Assembly: GCA_021647405.1 (NCBI GenBank)
Contig: JAKIUU010000020.1
Coordinates: 1 to 42,292 of the forward strand
Origin: Flavobacteriaceae bacterium
GTDB lineage: Bacteria > Bacteroidota > Bacteroidia > Flavobacteriales > Flavobacteriaceae
Length of the DNA: 42,292 bases
Reading direction: 5' to 3'
The position numbers and the translations under genes are program-made. The notes under the pieces were generated by a model. It searched no databases. It was given only the letters and a program-made list of their open reading frames with translations, and was not told the DNA's origin. Each line of letters opens with the position of its first letter. Position 1 is the first letter of the stretch. This document shows positions 1 through 9,138 of this stretch, piece after piece.

Positions 1-740
1 GGGAAGACAACAAAATCCTAAACATCACCGCTACGGTAGATGCTGGTACAGCCGGAACAACGATAACCAATACCACAGGTGTTGGTGCAGGCGACCAAAA
101 TGACCCAAGTACCACAGGCGACAGTTTGTCGGCTGCTATAACGGTCTTACAAAATATAGATTTGGTGACTACCAAAACGGTAAACAATGCGAGCCCTTCA
201 GAAGGCGATACGGTTGTGTATACCATTAGGGTAGAGAATCCGAGCCTTGTAGATGCCACCAATGTGAGTTTAACCGATGTGTTGCCCACAGGCGTTACCT
301 ATGTAAGCGACGATGCTTCGGGCGCTTATGTAAGCAGTACAGGTGTTTGGACAGTAGGCAGTGTTTTGTGGGAAGACAACAAAATCCTAAACATCACCGC
401 TACGGTAGATGCTGGTACAGCCGGAACAACGATAACCAATACCACAGGTGTTGGTGCAGGCGACCAAAATGACCCAAGTACCACAGGCGACAGTTTATCG
501 GCCAGTATAACGGTTACAAATGCCGATTTGGTAACAGTTTTAGCGGTAGATAATGCAACACCAAATGAAGGCGATAGTATTGTTTATTCAATTGTGATAA
601 CAAATAATGGACCTAGTGATGCTACTAATGTCAGTTTAACCGATGTCTTGCCAGCAGGCGTTACCTATGTAAGCGATGATGCTTCGGGTGCTTATGTAAG
701 CAGCACAGGTGTTTGGACGGCAGGCAGTTTAAGCGCAGGT
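1..740 (+). repeat. Tandem DUF11-coding repeat, period 366-369 bp
   Basis: Bases 1-127 recur without mismatch at 370-496, a shift of 369 bp. Bases 264-362 recur with few differences from 630, a shift of 366 bp. Both early units carry the unusual phrase VLWEDNKILNIT where the later unit has LSAGSSITLNIT, so the first two units are a recent copy pair. The array continues upstream of the window. Confidence 0.9.
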
Positions 741-1583
741 AGCTCAATAACCTTAAACATTACTGCTATGGTAAATGCCGGTACAGATGGTACAACTATT
801 ACCAATACAACTACCCTTGCTCTTGGCGATCAAAAAGATTTAACGGCTTTGGGAGATGTTTTAACTGTAGCTATTAGCCCACTAGCCATAGTTGATTTGA
901 GTTTGACCAGTACCATTGTTACAAATGCGACTCAAATTTCGGCCGGCGATGAAATAGTATTCGAAATAGTTGTAAGGAATGATGGTTTTTCTGAAGCCAC
1001 AGGCGTTGCAGTTACAGACTTAATTCAGTCGGGCTTTTCATTTGTAAGTGCAACAGTTACGCAAGGTACTTATGATGAAATGTCGGGTATTTGGAACATA
1101 GGGTCTATCCTTTCGGGCGGATCAACTACACTGAGAATAACCGTTTCTGTTTTAGGAATAGGAGATTGGTCTAATGATGCGGCTGTAACAGCAGCAGATC
1201 AACAAGATATAGATTCAATCGTCAATAATAATAACAACTCAGAAGACGATCAACAACAATTAACTATTTCGCCAGTAGTCTCTTTAAATATTGTTAATGG
1301 ATTTACCCCTAATGGTGATGGTATTAATGATGTATTTGATGTTAAATATTTAGAAATATTATACCCTAATTTCAAAATGGAAATTAGAAACAGATGGGGT
1401 AATGTTGTTTACAGATACCAACATAATGGCAATCCTAATCAAACCCCGCAATGGTGGGATGGCACTTCTAACGTGGGGTACAACGGGAATGGTGTGTTGC
1501 CAACAGGAACATATTTTTACACTATTTATTTCAACAGTAGTAGCCGTAAACCAAAAACCAGTTGGGTTTATTTAAGAAGATAA
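1..1583 (+). CDS. DUF11-repeat surface protein with gliding motility-type (T9SS type B) C-terminal domain, 5' partial
   Basis: The reading frame is open from base 3, so the gene begins outside the window and about 526 residues are visible. The body consists of DUF11-type repeats of about 122 residues. They carry the recurring phrases VSLTDVLPTGVTYVSDDASG and ITNTT, typical of bacterial surface adhesins. The last 95 or so residues begin at NGFTPNGDGINDVFDV and end in TGTYFYTIYF and WVYLRR. This is the gliding motility-associated C-terminal domain that directs export by T9SS and surface attachment. The protein is therefore inferred to be a large secreted adhesin. A PorP/SprF gene follows 43 bp downstream, as is common for type B cargo. 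Repeat units 1 and 2 are nearly identical at DNA level, which points to recent duplication. Confidence 0.9.
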   Translation, partial: EDNKILNITATVDAGTAGTTITNTTGVGAGDQNDPSTTGDSLSAAITVLQNIDLVTTKTVNNASPSEGDTVVYTIRVENPSLVDATNVSLTDVLPTGVTYVSDDASGAYVSSTGVWTVGSVLWEDNKILNITATVDAGTAGTTITNTTGVGAGDQNDPSTTGDSLSASITVTNADLVTVLAVDNATPNEGDSIVYSIVITNNGPSDATNVSLTDVLPAGVTYVSDDASGAYVSSTGVWTAGSLSAGSSITLNITAMVNAGTDGTTITNTTTLALGDQKDLTALGDVLTVAISPLAIVDLSLTSTIVTNATQISAGDEIVFEIVVRNDGFSEATGVAVTDLIQSGFSFVSATVTQGTYDEMSGIWNIGSILSGGSTTLRITVSVLGIGDWSNDAAVTAADQQDIDSIVNNNNNSEDDQQQLTISPVVSLNIVNGFTPNGDGINDVFDVKYLEILYPNFKMEIRNRWGNVVYRYQHNGNPNQTPQWWDGTSNVGYNGNGVLPTGTYFYTIYFNSSSRKPKTSWVYLRR

Positions 1584-1626
1584 AAGAGACTTTAGACAAA
1601 AAATGGAAAAATATTAAATAAAAAAT

Positions 1627-2529
1627 ATGAAACAGATAAAATTAATTTTAGTAATTATAGCATTGTTAGGGCTTACAGTAACCTTTGCACAACAAGATGC
1701 GCAATATACCCAATATACGTATAGCATGAATATTTTAAACCCGGCTTATGCGGGTTCAAGAGGCGTAACAAGTATTGGTTTAATGGCCAGATCGCAATGG
1801 GTAGGCGTAGAAGGTGCCCCCAAAACACTTACAGCTTCTATCCATGCCCCTGTTGGCAATTCTGTAGGTTTGGGTTTTTCAATTATTCACGATGAAATTG
1901 GTCCGGCAAAAGAGGATAATATTTATATAGATTATTCTTATACGATAAGAACTTCAGAAAAAGGAAAATTGGCTTTTGGGTTAAAAGGTGGATTTAACAT
2001 ATTAAATGTAAATAGTTTAATTACAAATGATCCAGATCCATTAAATGAAAAACTCAATAAGACAACCGTGGGTTTAGGCGCCGGTATTTACTATTACACA
2101 GAACGATATTATTTAGGGTTCTCTATTCCAAATTTTTTAGAGACACTTCATTTAGATAAAAACGCGGGTCTAAATAGTACGGCTTCTGAAAGAAAGCATT
2201 ATTTTTTAACAACAGGATATGTTTTTGATTTGACTGACGACATCAAATTTAAGCCTTCAACAATGTTAAAGGCTGCTTCTGGCGCCCCTTTGTCTTTAGA
2301 TATTTCTGCCAACTTATTGTTTCAAGAAAAATTTGAATTAGGGCTTTCATATAGATTAGATGATTCTATTAGCGCCATTGCAAATATTCGTATTAATTCT
2401 AATATGCGGATAGGTTATGCCTATGATTATACAACTTCTCAGTTGAGTAATTTTAATTCAGGTACTCACGAAGTACTAATATTGTTTGATTTGAATAAGA
2501 GAAAAGTAAAGAGCCCCAGATTTTTTTAA
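1627..2529 (+). CDS. PorP/SprF family type IX secretion outer-membrane protein
   Basis: This 300-residue protein has a signal peptide (MKQIKLILVIIALLGLTVTF, cleavage near AQQ). It then has the family's hallmark start QDAQYTQYTYSMNILNPAYA and GSRG, followed by alternating strands that would form an outer-membrane beta-barrel. PorP/SprF proteins work with T9SS, and individual paralogues are encoded next to the gliding-type cargo they help secrete or anchor (in Flavobacterium johnsoniae, SprF serves SprB). Here the gene lies 43 bp after a type B cargo gene and 15 bp before an OmpA-family gene, so the three are probably one operon. It is more likely a cargo-specific paralogue than the core PorP of the translocon, which is usually encoded elsewhere. 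Confidence 0.9.
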   Translation: MKQIKLILVIIALLGLTVTFAQQDAQYTQYTYSMNILNPAYAGSRGVTSIGLMARSQWVGVEGAPKTLTASIHAPVGNSVGLGFSIIHDEIGPAKEDNIYIDYSYTIRTSEKGKLAFGLKGGFNILNVNSLITNDPDPLNEKLNKTTVGLGAGIYYYTERYYLGFSIPNFLETLHLDKNAGLNSTASERKHYFLTTGYVFDLTDDIKFKPSTMLKAASGAPLSLDISANLLFQEKFELGLSYRLDDSISAIANIRINSNMRIGYAYDYTTSQLSNFNSGTHEVLILFDLNKRKVKSPRFF

Positions 2530-2544
2530 GAGAAATTTTTAAAT

Positions 2545-4134
2545 ATGAAAAAAATAACAGTATTATTATTGTTTGGCACATTTTTTTTAAACAATATTCA
2601 AGCACAGGTTTACACTGTTAAAAAAAGTAATGTAAACACTAAGTACTCAGATTTTGGCATTACATATTATGGCGATACGGCTGTTGTGTTTTCATCATCA
2701 CGAAAAAATAAATTCACAAAGAACAGATTGTGGGCTAAGAACAAGCAACCTTATTTAGACCTGTATTTAGGAAGTTTAGATAAAGAGGGTAAGATTGTTG
2801 ATGTCAAATATTTTTCAAAAGAACTAAACTCAAAATTTCATGAGTCTAATGTGGCTTTTAGTAAAGATTTTAAGACAATATATTTTTCAAGAAATAATTA
2901 TTTAGATAAAAGAACTAGAAATAATAAATCTGGAATAAATTTAATACAATTATACAGGGCTCAAATTAATGACAATGGTATTTGGTCTGATATAGAACCC
3001 TTACCCTTTAATAGCGATAATTACCAAACAGGACATCCTGTTTTAAATAATAAAGGCGATAAATTATATTTTGTTTCAGATATGCCCGGTTCTATTGGTC
3101 TAACCGATATTTATGTAGTGGCTATAAATACTGATGGCTCTTTTGGAAAACCTAAGAATTTAGGAAGTACCATTAACACAAAGAATAGCGAATTATTCCC
3201 TTTTATAGACGAAAACGATGTCTTGTATTACGCATCGAATGGTTTGAATGCCACATCTGATCTAGATATTTATATGGCGAAGCCAGATAAAAAGAATAAT
3301 TATTCTTCTCCAGTGAGATTAAAATCTCCTATAAACAGCGATAAAGATGATTTTGCTTTTGTACTTAAAAAAGGAGGGAAACAAGGTTTTTTGTCGTCAA
3401 ATAGAGAGGGTGGCAAAGGCGATGATGACATATACCGTTTTTTAGTTAAAATTGTGAAACCTATAAAAGTAGTTGAGAGCCCTTGCATTGATGTAATAAA
3501 AGGTATTGCTGTAAATAAAGAAACACACCAACCCTTAGTTGGCGTAAAAATATTTCTTATCAATAACAAAAAGGTGCCTGTTGATAGTTTGGTAACTACC
3601 AGTGATGGTGTTTTTAAATTTAAAACAGATTGTGGTAAATCGTATAATGTAATTGGTAATATAAAAGGTTTCAAACCAGAAAGTAAATCGCCTGCAACTA
3701 TAGATAATAAATTAAAGAAAAGAACACTTGAATTTATTCCAGAATTTGTCATTAAAAATAAAAAAACACTGGTTAAAATAAATAAGATATATTTTAATAA
3801 CAACTCTTCATTACTAACAAATAAAGCAAAAATTGAGCTGCTTAAAGTGGTTAAATTAATGAATAAATATCCCAATATGAAAATAAAAGCGGCCTCTTAT
3901 ACAGATTTAAGGGGGGCGCGCAAGTATAACCTATGGCTATCAGAAAGAAGGGCTAAATCTACAGTAACTTATTTAATTGCCATGGGTATAAATCCTCATA
4001 GAATTACATATAAAGGTTATGGCGAAACACAGCTTGTTAGTAAATGTTCAAATGGGGTACAGTGTACAGAAAGAGAATACCAATTAGACAGAAGAACAGA
4101 ATTTATTATTGTTAATTTAGAGGCTATTAAATAA
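2545..4134 (+). CDS. OmpA-family outer-membrane protein with PD40 repeats and a carboxypeptidase-regulatory-like domain
   Basis: The 529-residue product has a signal peptide (residues 1-20, ending NNIQA). A beta-propeller-like region with PD40/WD40-type blades follows, at about 80-300 (phrases such as KTIYFSRN, KLYFVSD and VLYYASNG). A carboxypeptidase-regulatory-like fold lies at about 314-400. A C-terminal OmpA domain occupies about 410-525, with KIYFNNNSSLL, YTDLRGARKYN and LSERRA; D and R in these motifs are the usual peptidoglycan-contacting residues. Proteins of this build are encoded after PorP/SprF paralogues throughout the Bacteroidota. The T9SS component PorE has a related layout but also carries TPR repeats, which I do not see. 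The likely role is to tie the outer-membrane module to peptidoglycan. Confidence 0.87.
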   Translation: MKKITVLLLFGTFFLNNIQAQVYTVKKSNVNTKYSDFGITYYGDTAVVFSSSRKNKFTKNRLWAKNKQPYLDLYLGSLDKEGKIVDVKYFSKELNSKFHESNVAFSKDFKTIYFSRNNYLDKRTRNNKSGINLIQLYRAQINDNGIWSDIEPLPFNSDNYQTGHPVLNNKGDKLYFVSDMPGSIGLTDIYVVAINTDGSFGKPKNLGSTINTKNSELFPFIDENDVLYYASNGLNATSDLDIYMAKPDKKNNYSSPVRLKSPINSDKDDFAFVLKKGGKQGFLSSNREGGKGDDDIYRFLVKIVKPIKVVESPCIDVIKGIAVNKETHQPLVGVKIFLINNKKVPVDSLVTTSDGVFKFKTDCGKSYNVIGNIKGFKPESKSPATIDNKLKKRTLEFIPEFVIKNKKTLVKINKIYFNNNSSLLTNKAKIELLKVVKLMNKYPNMKIKAASYTDLRGARKYNLWLSERRAKSTVTYLIAMGINPHRITYKGYGETQLVSKCSNGVQCTEREYQLDRRTEFIIVNLEAIK

Positions 4135-4141
4135 TAAATTG

Positions 4142-4867
4142 TTATCCAAATAAGTTTATTTTTTTTAATAAATCAGCCTTGTATTTTGAACCAATGGGGA
4201 TGGTGTTATTTCCTATTTTTACTGTAAAAGAATCTATGGTATCTATAAACCCCGTATTAATTATGTAGCTTTTGTGGATGCGGATAAATTTGTTGTTTAA
4301 ATTTTCTATAATATTGTTTAAGTTTCCTCTAATGGTATAAGACGAATTATTTTTTAATCTAATTTTTGTATAAACGTGTTCGCTTTTTAGATACAGTATA
4401 TTGTCAAATTTTATTTTTTTATAGGCGCCTTTATCTTTTATAAATAAAGCTTCTTTAATTATAAAATTGTCTTTTTTTACCCCGTCAATTTTCTTTCTGA
4501 AATTAAACAATACAATCTCTAAAGCAGAAAACAGGTCTTCTTTGGTAAAAGGTTTTACTAAAAAAGCAGGAGGCCTTGTGTATTTAACTTCATTTATTGT
4601 TGCTTTGTCAGAATTAGAGCTTAAAAATATAAATGGAAAATCGTAATCTTCACGAATTTTATGGGCCAAATCAATACCGGTTTTACGGCCGCTTAATTGA
4701 ATATCTAAGATAGCAATATCGGGCTTGCTCAATTCAATCTGCGCCACAGCTTCGGTATAACTTATGGCGGGTTCTAGAACGTCATAACCCAACTCTTCTA
4801 AAGTGTCACATAAATTATCAGCAATAATAATTTCGTCTTCAACTATTAAGATTTTTACTTTCTCCAT
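4142..4867 (-). CDS. LytTR-family response regulator
   Basis: This 241-residue protein has a receiver domain at 1-120, with acidic pair E10/D11, phosphoacceptor D55 (IAILDIQL), S/T region FLSSNSD and K105-P106 (LVKPF). A LytTR DNA-binding domain follows at about 135-238 (FIKDKGAYKKIKFDNILYLK, FIRIHKSYIIN). LytTR regulators bind DNA through beta-strands and often control cell-surface or signalling genes. The start lies 2 bp after the stop of the sensor kinase gene, so the two are co-transcribed and almost certainly form a pair. Its end is 7 bp from the convergent OmpA-family gene, with no clear terminator between them. Targets cannot be read from the sequence. Confidence 0.92.
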   Translation of the reverse strand: MEKVKILIVEDEIIIADNLCDTLEELGYDVLEPAISYTEAVAQIELSKPDIAILDIQLSGRKTGIDLAHKIREDYDFPFIFLSSNSDKATINEVKYTRPPAFLVKPFTKEDLFSALEIVLFNFRKKIDGVKKDNFIIKEALFIKDKGAYKKIKFDNILYLKSEHVYTKIRLKNNSSYTIRGNLNNIIENLNNKFIRIHKSYIINTGFIDTIDSFTVKIGNNTIPIGSKYKADLLKKINLFG

Positions 4868-4869
4868 AG

Positions 4870-6810
4870 CTAATTTAATTGTTTTCTTAGGGCGGTGTCT
4901 TTAAAAAGAATTTCGAAAACAGCACCGTTTTTATTTATTTGAGTAACAGATCCTTGTAGTTGTTTGGTCAATCTTGTGACCAATCTTAATCCGAGACTTT
5001 TAATTTTTTCGAGATTAATATCTTTCTTTAAACCGGGACCATTATCAGAAACAGTCAACTTATAAAATGCTTTATTTTCTTTTTTAATTGTAATATTTAG
5101 AATATGATTGCCACTTGTTTTAAATGCATATTTATAGGCATTTGTAACCAATTCGTTTATAATTAAACCTAAAGGAATAGCCGTATCAATATCAAATTGC
5201 ATGTTTTTTGAATTTATGATGGTCTTGATATTTTTATTAGAGGCATATACCGTTGATAATTCTTGGACTAAGAGGTGGACATATTCATCAAAATCAACCA
5301 ATCCGGTTTCGTTTTGATACAGTTTTTGATGTATTAATGCCATCGATTTAATGCGGTTTTTACCATCGTTAGCCAAATTTAAAGCTTTTTCATCCTCAAT
5401 ATCTTTTGTTTGTAACTCTAACAAACTAGAAACAATCTGAAAATTATTTTTGACACGGTGGTGAACCTCTTTTAACAAAAGCCCTTTTTCTTTTTCCTTT
5501 AGAACGATAGCATCGCGTTGTTTGGCAATTTCTATATTTTTTTCTTTTAATAGTTTTTGTTGTTTTATCATTTTAAGAATGATTGTTAACAAAAACGCTA
5601 AAATTAATATGGCTAATATGCTGATGATGCCATACAAATCTGATTTCTCTTTTTCATGTGCAATTTCTAACTCTTTCTCTTTAACAGCCTGTTCTGTTTG
5701 AAAATTAGCCAATGATGTTGCCAAATCTTCTGAATATATCTTACGTGTTAAGCCAACACTTTCAGATTCATAGTCGTAAGCTTCGCTTAAAAACCCCTTA
5801 GATTTTAATAATTTGGCACTCTGATTTAAAACGAAGTAAAAACTATTCGAGTTTAATACATCCTTACTTTCTTGGTAAATCTTTTTACAAAAAGAAATGT
5901 AATCTTTTACACCAAAACGGTTGAAAACAGTTTTTGTGAAGGGTGATTTTTCGTCAAAATATCTTAAAAAATTTGCAAAAAGAGAATAACTTTGAATGCG
6001 ATTGGGACTGTTATATAGGGTGTTTAATAAGGTTATAACCCGTTTGGTATGGCCTCCCTTATACATATAAGCGTCAATTAGTTTTATAAGTGTGGATGCA
6101 TAAAAAGGGCTTTTATTTTGTAAGGTTTTTTCTAAATCAAAGCTTTTTTCACTCTTGGTAATATATGCGTCTAGATTGCGCTCTGCAATTAAAAAATCGC
6201 AAAGGGTGTTTAAGTATATAATTTGTAGTATAGGATCCTCTAATTTTTCAGATTTTTTTAAACCACTAATACAGAGTTTTTTACCTTTTTTTACTTTGTT
6301 CTCTATTAGTAATAATACAATTTTATGTGTTTGGAGAAGTAAGTTAGCTTTAATTGAGGAGACCTCATTATTATCGAACGATTTGGTGTATTTTTCAAGT
6401 TTGTTGTATTGCAATGAGGCTTGTCTTATTGCACCTTTATCTCTTAATTTGGTAATGAATAACCATTTTAAATAAACAAAATCTAAATTTATATGTTTTG
6501 ATTTTTGTGGATCAGGTAATTCCTTAATAAAACGAGATAATTTGTTAAAATCGCCGTTATCTCTATTAAAGGCAATATTTAAAACAAAAGTGTAATAGTC
6601 TTTGTAACTACCTTTGCTTATTGTTACCCTTTTTAAAGCAGACAAATAATCTGAAGGCCTTATGTCTTTTTGCTTAGAGATATAAATTAAGGCAGAGTCT
6701 AATTTTTTATTTAAAATAAAATCTTCTATTTTATTGACTTGGACGCTTTGTTGGGAGTAAGTGAAACAGGAGAATAGAATTATCAATAAATGGTATCTAA
6801 TAAATTTCAT
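4870..6810 (-). CDS. Sensor histidine kinase (HisKA_2 type) with periplasmic helical repeats
   Basis: The 646-residue protein has a signal sequence (residues 1-20, ending CFTYSQ). A long helical region up to about 385 is probably TPR-like and periplasmic. One membrane segment lies at about 393-413, followed by a coiled-coil stretch at about 414-445. The HisKA_2 dimerisation motif is EVHHRVKNNFQIV, with H450/H451. The ATP-binding domain shows the N box ELVTNAYKYAF and G1 box VSDNGPGL. This layout is widespread in Bacteroidota, where the partner is a LytTR regulator, as it is here 2 bp downstream. The signal sensed is unknown. A TACCTTTG box sits 27 bp upstream of the start. Confidence 0.9.
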   Translation of the reverse strand: MKFIRYHLLIILFSCFTYSQQSVQVNKIEDFILNKKLDSALIYISKQKDIRPSDYLSALKRVTISKGSYKDYYTFVLNIAFNRDNGDFNKLSRFIKELPDPQKSKHINLDFVYLKWLFITKLRDKGAIRQASLQYNKLEKYTKSFDNNEVSSIKANLLLQTHKIVLLLIENKVKKGKKLCISGLKKSEKLEDPILQIIYLNTLCDFLIAERNLDAYITKSEKSFDLEKTLQNKSPFYASTLIKLIDAYMYKGGHTKRVITLLNTLYNSPNRIQSYSLFANFLRYFDEKSPFTKTVFNRFGVKDYISFCKKIYQESKDVLNSNSFYFVLNQSAKLLKSKGFLSEAYDYESESVGLTRKIYSEDLATSLANFQTEQAVKEKELEIAHEKEKSDLYGIISILAILILAFLLTIILKMIKQQKLLKEKNIEIAKQRDAIVLKEKEKGLLLKEVHHRVKNNFQIVSSLLELQTKDIEDEKALNLANDGKNRIKSMALIHQKLYQNETGLVDFDEYVHLLVQELSTVYASNKNIKTIINSKNMQFDIDTAIPLGLIINELVTNAYKYAFKTSGNHILNITIKKENKAFYKLTVSDNGPGLKKDINLEKIKSLGLRLVTRLTKQLQGSVTQINKNGAVFEILFKDTALRKQLN

Positions 6811-6836
6811 TTAGCAGTTTTACAGTTGGTTTATAT

Positions 6837-6844
6837 CAAAGGTA
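6837..6844 (-). promoter_or_regulatory. Candidate -7 box for the sensor kinase/LytTR operon
   Basis: On the minus strand the octamer TACCTTTG matches the Bacteroidota -7 consensus TAnnTTTG and lies 27 bp before the kinase ATG. No good TTTG -33 box is seen at the expected distance, so the call is tentative. Confidence 0.4.
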
Positions 6845-6868
6845 TAAAATTATATTGATTCAGTTCGT

Positions 6869-6890
6869 AAAAATCTGCACATGCGGATTT
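6869..6890 (-). terminator. Candidate intrinsic terminator after the membrane protein gene
   Basis: Reading the minus strand, an 8-bp stem (AAATCCGC paired with GCAGATTT, one G-U pair, loop ATGT) runs into TT and follows the stop at 6941 by about 50 bp. It would separate this gene from the sensor kinase operon. Confidence 0.5.
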
Positions 6891-6940
6891 GCAAACTGCG
6901 TACAAATAACTATTCAATATAGTACAAGAATCAAAAAAAA

Positions 6941-7603
6941 TCAAGTTCTCTTTTTATCTATAAAATGGGCAATTCCTGCAAACAAAAAGTAAAATACCAA
7001 GGCCGATACGGTAAGTGATTTAATAGCGTCATTAGTCGGTAAGACAAAGAGGTTTAAATAATTTATCAGTAGTAAAAAAGTGACAAAAACAGTTGCGGTA
7101 TAGCGGCTCGTTTTAGAAACGGCTTTTGTTTTTTTGAGATAGTAAACCAAACCTAAAATAAGTAAAGCAGCTTCTGTAAGATAGGTTAATATTTTACTGT
7201 GCCACAAGCCAAAACCAAATTTTGGCTGGCCGTTTATTAAAGGTAAGTCGGGGGTGTGTACAATTAAATCTGTAAACCAATGCGATAAAACAGCCAAAGC
7301 CATAACAAGTGCAATGCGTTTTGAGGCGGCCTTATTTTTGGCTAAGACAAAACGGTACACAACATAAAACAAAAGCGCCCAAACAAAGCTTCCCAACAAA
7401 CCATGAGTAAAGGGGTAGAAGTCCATATTAAAATCGTTAACGGCGGTAAAGCCTTTTACAAATTTAAGATGCTCTAAACCCGCTACTACAAACGGAAAGA
7501 ATAATATATCAACAAATTGCGTGGCGATAAAAAGCATACCCAAAGAGGCGTTTTTTTCTTTGCCTTTTAAGGCAAAAGCTACTGCGTAATGACCTATAAA
7601 CAT
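6941..7603 (-). CDS. Polytopic membrane protein with conserved His/Asp, metal-dependent hydrolase-like
   Basis: I place the start at the ATG at 7603 (MFIGHYAVAFALKGK). The frame extends to 7702, but its first 33 residues are charged and do not look like this family. The 220-residue product has about five to six membrane segments. His and Asp residues lie near their ends: GHYAVAF, FVDILFFP, PFTHGLLGS and LSHWFTDLIVHTPDLPL. This pattern recalls the YdjM/DUF457 group of membrane-bound putative metal-dependent hydrolases. No enzymatic activity is established from sequence alone. The divergent CBS-domain gene starts 125 bp away. A terminator-like hairpin follows the stop. Confidence 0.65.
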   Translation of the reverse strand: MFIGHYAVAFALKGKEKNASLGMLFIATQFVDILFFPFVVAGLEHLKFVKGFTAVNDFNMDFYPFTHGLLGSFVWALLFYVVYRFVLAKNKAASKRIALVMALAVLSHWFTDLIVHTPDLPLINGQPKFGFGLWHSKILTYLTEAALLILGLVYYLKKTKAVSKTSRYTATVFVTFLLLINYLNLFVLPTNDAIKSLTVSALVFYFLFAGIAHFIDKKRT

Positions 7604-7728
7604 AATTTTTTTTAAAATTGCAATAGCTCCAAATGTACTTAATATTTTTTTTAAATCGCACAACTGATTTTTATCATTTTTTGTTATGAAGTTTAACCGC
7701 AACTTTATAAAAAATAAACAACATAATT

Positions 7729-8145
7729 GTGAATATTAAAATCAAGGAACCCGTTTCAAAAATTATGACAAAAAATGTCATAACACTTGACGTTGATAAA
7801 GATTTGTCAGATGCTTGTTGCTTGTTTTTAAATAATAAAATTAGACACTTACCAATTGTTAAAGGCAAAAAAATGGTAGGTATTTTAAGTTATAACGATG
7901 TAATGCGTATTAGTTTTGGCGAAGTTTATGACGATAAATCTGTTATTGATTATACAATATATAAAATATTAACAATTAGTCAGTTAATGAATGAAAATCC
8001 CGTTAAGGTTAAACCCGATGACAGCATTAAAAAAGTTATTAAAATACTTGTTAAGAATAAATTTCATGCCCTTCCGATTGTTGAAAGTCGGAGATTGGCG
8101 GGTATGGTAAGTACAACCGATTTGTTAAAATATTTAATGACCTAA
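7729..8145 (+). CDS. CBS-domain pair protein
   Basis: This 138-residue protein consists of two CBS domains, at about 8-65 and 82-138. Typical phrases are KIMTKNVITLDVDKDLSDAC, HLPIVKGKKMVGILSYNDV, HALPIVESRRLAGMVSTTDL. CBS pairs bind adenosine nucleotides and act as energy or redox sensors, and stand-alone versions have unknown partners. I use the GTG start at 7729 because the N-terminal segment up to the first CBS strand would otherwise be cut. The next ATG encodes M13 inside the first domain. The stop overlaps the stop of the convergent dehydrogenase gene by 4 bp. Confidence 0.85.
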   Translation: MNIKIKEPVSKIMTKNVITLDVDKDLSDACCLFLNNKIRHLPIVKGKKMVGILSYNDVMRISFGEVYDDKSVIDYTIYKILTISQLMNENPVKVKPDDSIKKVIKILVKNKFHALPIVESRRLAGMVSTTDLLKYLMT

Positions 8146-9077
8146 TTAAAATATAACTGCACTTTATTGACTATGGTTTTGGCTAATTTATAATTAGATT
8201 GGTGTGTCCAACCCGCTATATGTGGACTCAAAATTACTTTGTCTGACGCCATTAAATAACGCATAGCTTCTGGCAACTCTGAGCTAAATAATTGTTCGAA
8301 AGATGTCTTTTCATATTCAAGCACATCCAAGCACGCGCCTAAAATTTTTTTATTTTCGATAGCTCTTACCAAATCTTCTGTAACAACCGACTGTCCTCTG
8401 GCGGTATTTATAAAGTAAAAGGGCTTTTTAAATTTATTGATAAAAGTTGTGTTTACCATATTTTTTGTTAAAGATGTTAGGGGTGTATGAAGGCTTAAAA
8501 CATCGGTTTCTGCAAAAAATTGGTCTTGTGTAACTTGGATAGCACAATTGTTGCCCACGTTTGGCAAAATATCGTAACAGATAACTTTTACATCAAAACC
8601 CTTTAATTTTTTGGCGAAGGATTTTCCCATATTGCCATAACCAATTATACCCACAGTTTTGCCTTCAAGTTCAATACCACGGTTTTCGGCTCTCAACCAA
8701 ATACCCCGTCTTACTTCGCGGTCGGCACGGTTTAAATTGTTGAGTAAACAAAGTAGCATTCCTAATGCATGCTCTCCTACGGCATTGCAATTACCCTCGG
8801 GTGCAGATATAAGTTTAATGTTTTTTTCTTCAGCATAAGCGATATCTATATTTTCTAAACCAGCACCAACACGACCTATAAATTTTAAACCTGTAGCAGT
8901 GTTGATAAAGGTTTTATCGATATTAAACCGGCTTCTAATTACAATACCTTGATACTGATTTATTTTTTTTTCAATATCTGATTTTGAAGATGTAAAATCT
9001 TCATCACAAGTATGACCAAGTTGTTCTAAACCGCTTTTGAGGATGGCATGGTTTGTATCGAGTAATAAAATTTTCAT
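8142..9077 (-). CDS. D-isomer specific 2-hydroxyacid dehydrogenase (phosphoglycerate dehydrogenase-like)
   Basis: The start is set at the ATG at 9077 (MKILLLDTNHAILKSG), giving 311 residues. The 30 further codons upstream run through a terminator hairpin and are unlikely to be translated. The NAD-binding Rossmann motif is GYGNMG (146-151), with D169 placed to bind the adenine ribose. The catalytic set is R228 (NTARGQS), E254 (LDVLEYEK) and H286 (LSPHIAG). The protein lacks the C-terminal ACT domain of long SerA enzymes. It could be a short 3-phosphoglycerate dehydrogenase or act on another 2-hydroxyacid; sequence does not decide. It is separated from the upstream atp operon by a terminator. 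Confidence 0.85.
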   Translation of the reverse strand: MKILLLDTNHAILKSGLEQLGHTCDEDFTSSKSDIEKKINQYQGIVIRSRFNIDKTFINTATGLKFIGRVGAGLENIDIAYAEEKNIKLISAPEGNCNAVGEHALGMLLCLLNNLNRADREVRRGIWLRAENRGIELEGKTVGIIGYGNMGKSFAKKLKGFDVKVICYDILPNVGNNCAIQVTQDQFFAETDVLSLHTPLTSLTKNMVNTTFINKFKKPFYFINTARGQSVVTEDLVRAIENKKILGACLDVLEYEKTSFEQLFSSELPEAMRYLMASDKVILSPHIAGWTHQSNYKLAKTIVNKVQLYFN

Positions 9078-9100
9078 ACAATGGAATATGTTGTAAAAGT

Positions 9101-9138
9101 AAAAAACCTCAAGGTATAAATACCAAGAGGTTTTGTTT
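9101..9138 (-). terminator. Terminator at the end of the atp operon
   Basis: An interrupted stem, AACCTC/GAGGTT plus GGTA/TACC around a TAAA loop (core 9105-9132), is flanked by A and T runs on both sides. It can end transcription from atpG on the minus strand. It lies 115 bp beyond the atpG stop. Confidence 0.7.

Noticed and set aside
3300..3875. 191-codon open frame on the minus strand
   Set aside because: It lies wholly inside the OmpA-family gene, and its hydrophobic, Leu/Ser-rich product is what the complement of Lys/Asn-rich coding DNA gives.
7604..7702. N-terminal extension of the membrane protein to 7702
   Set aside because: The added 33 residues are mixed charged sequence, while the ATG at 7603 begins the conserved GHYAVAF segment.
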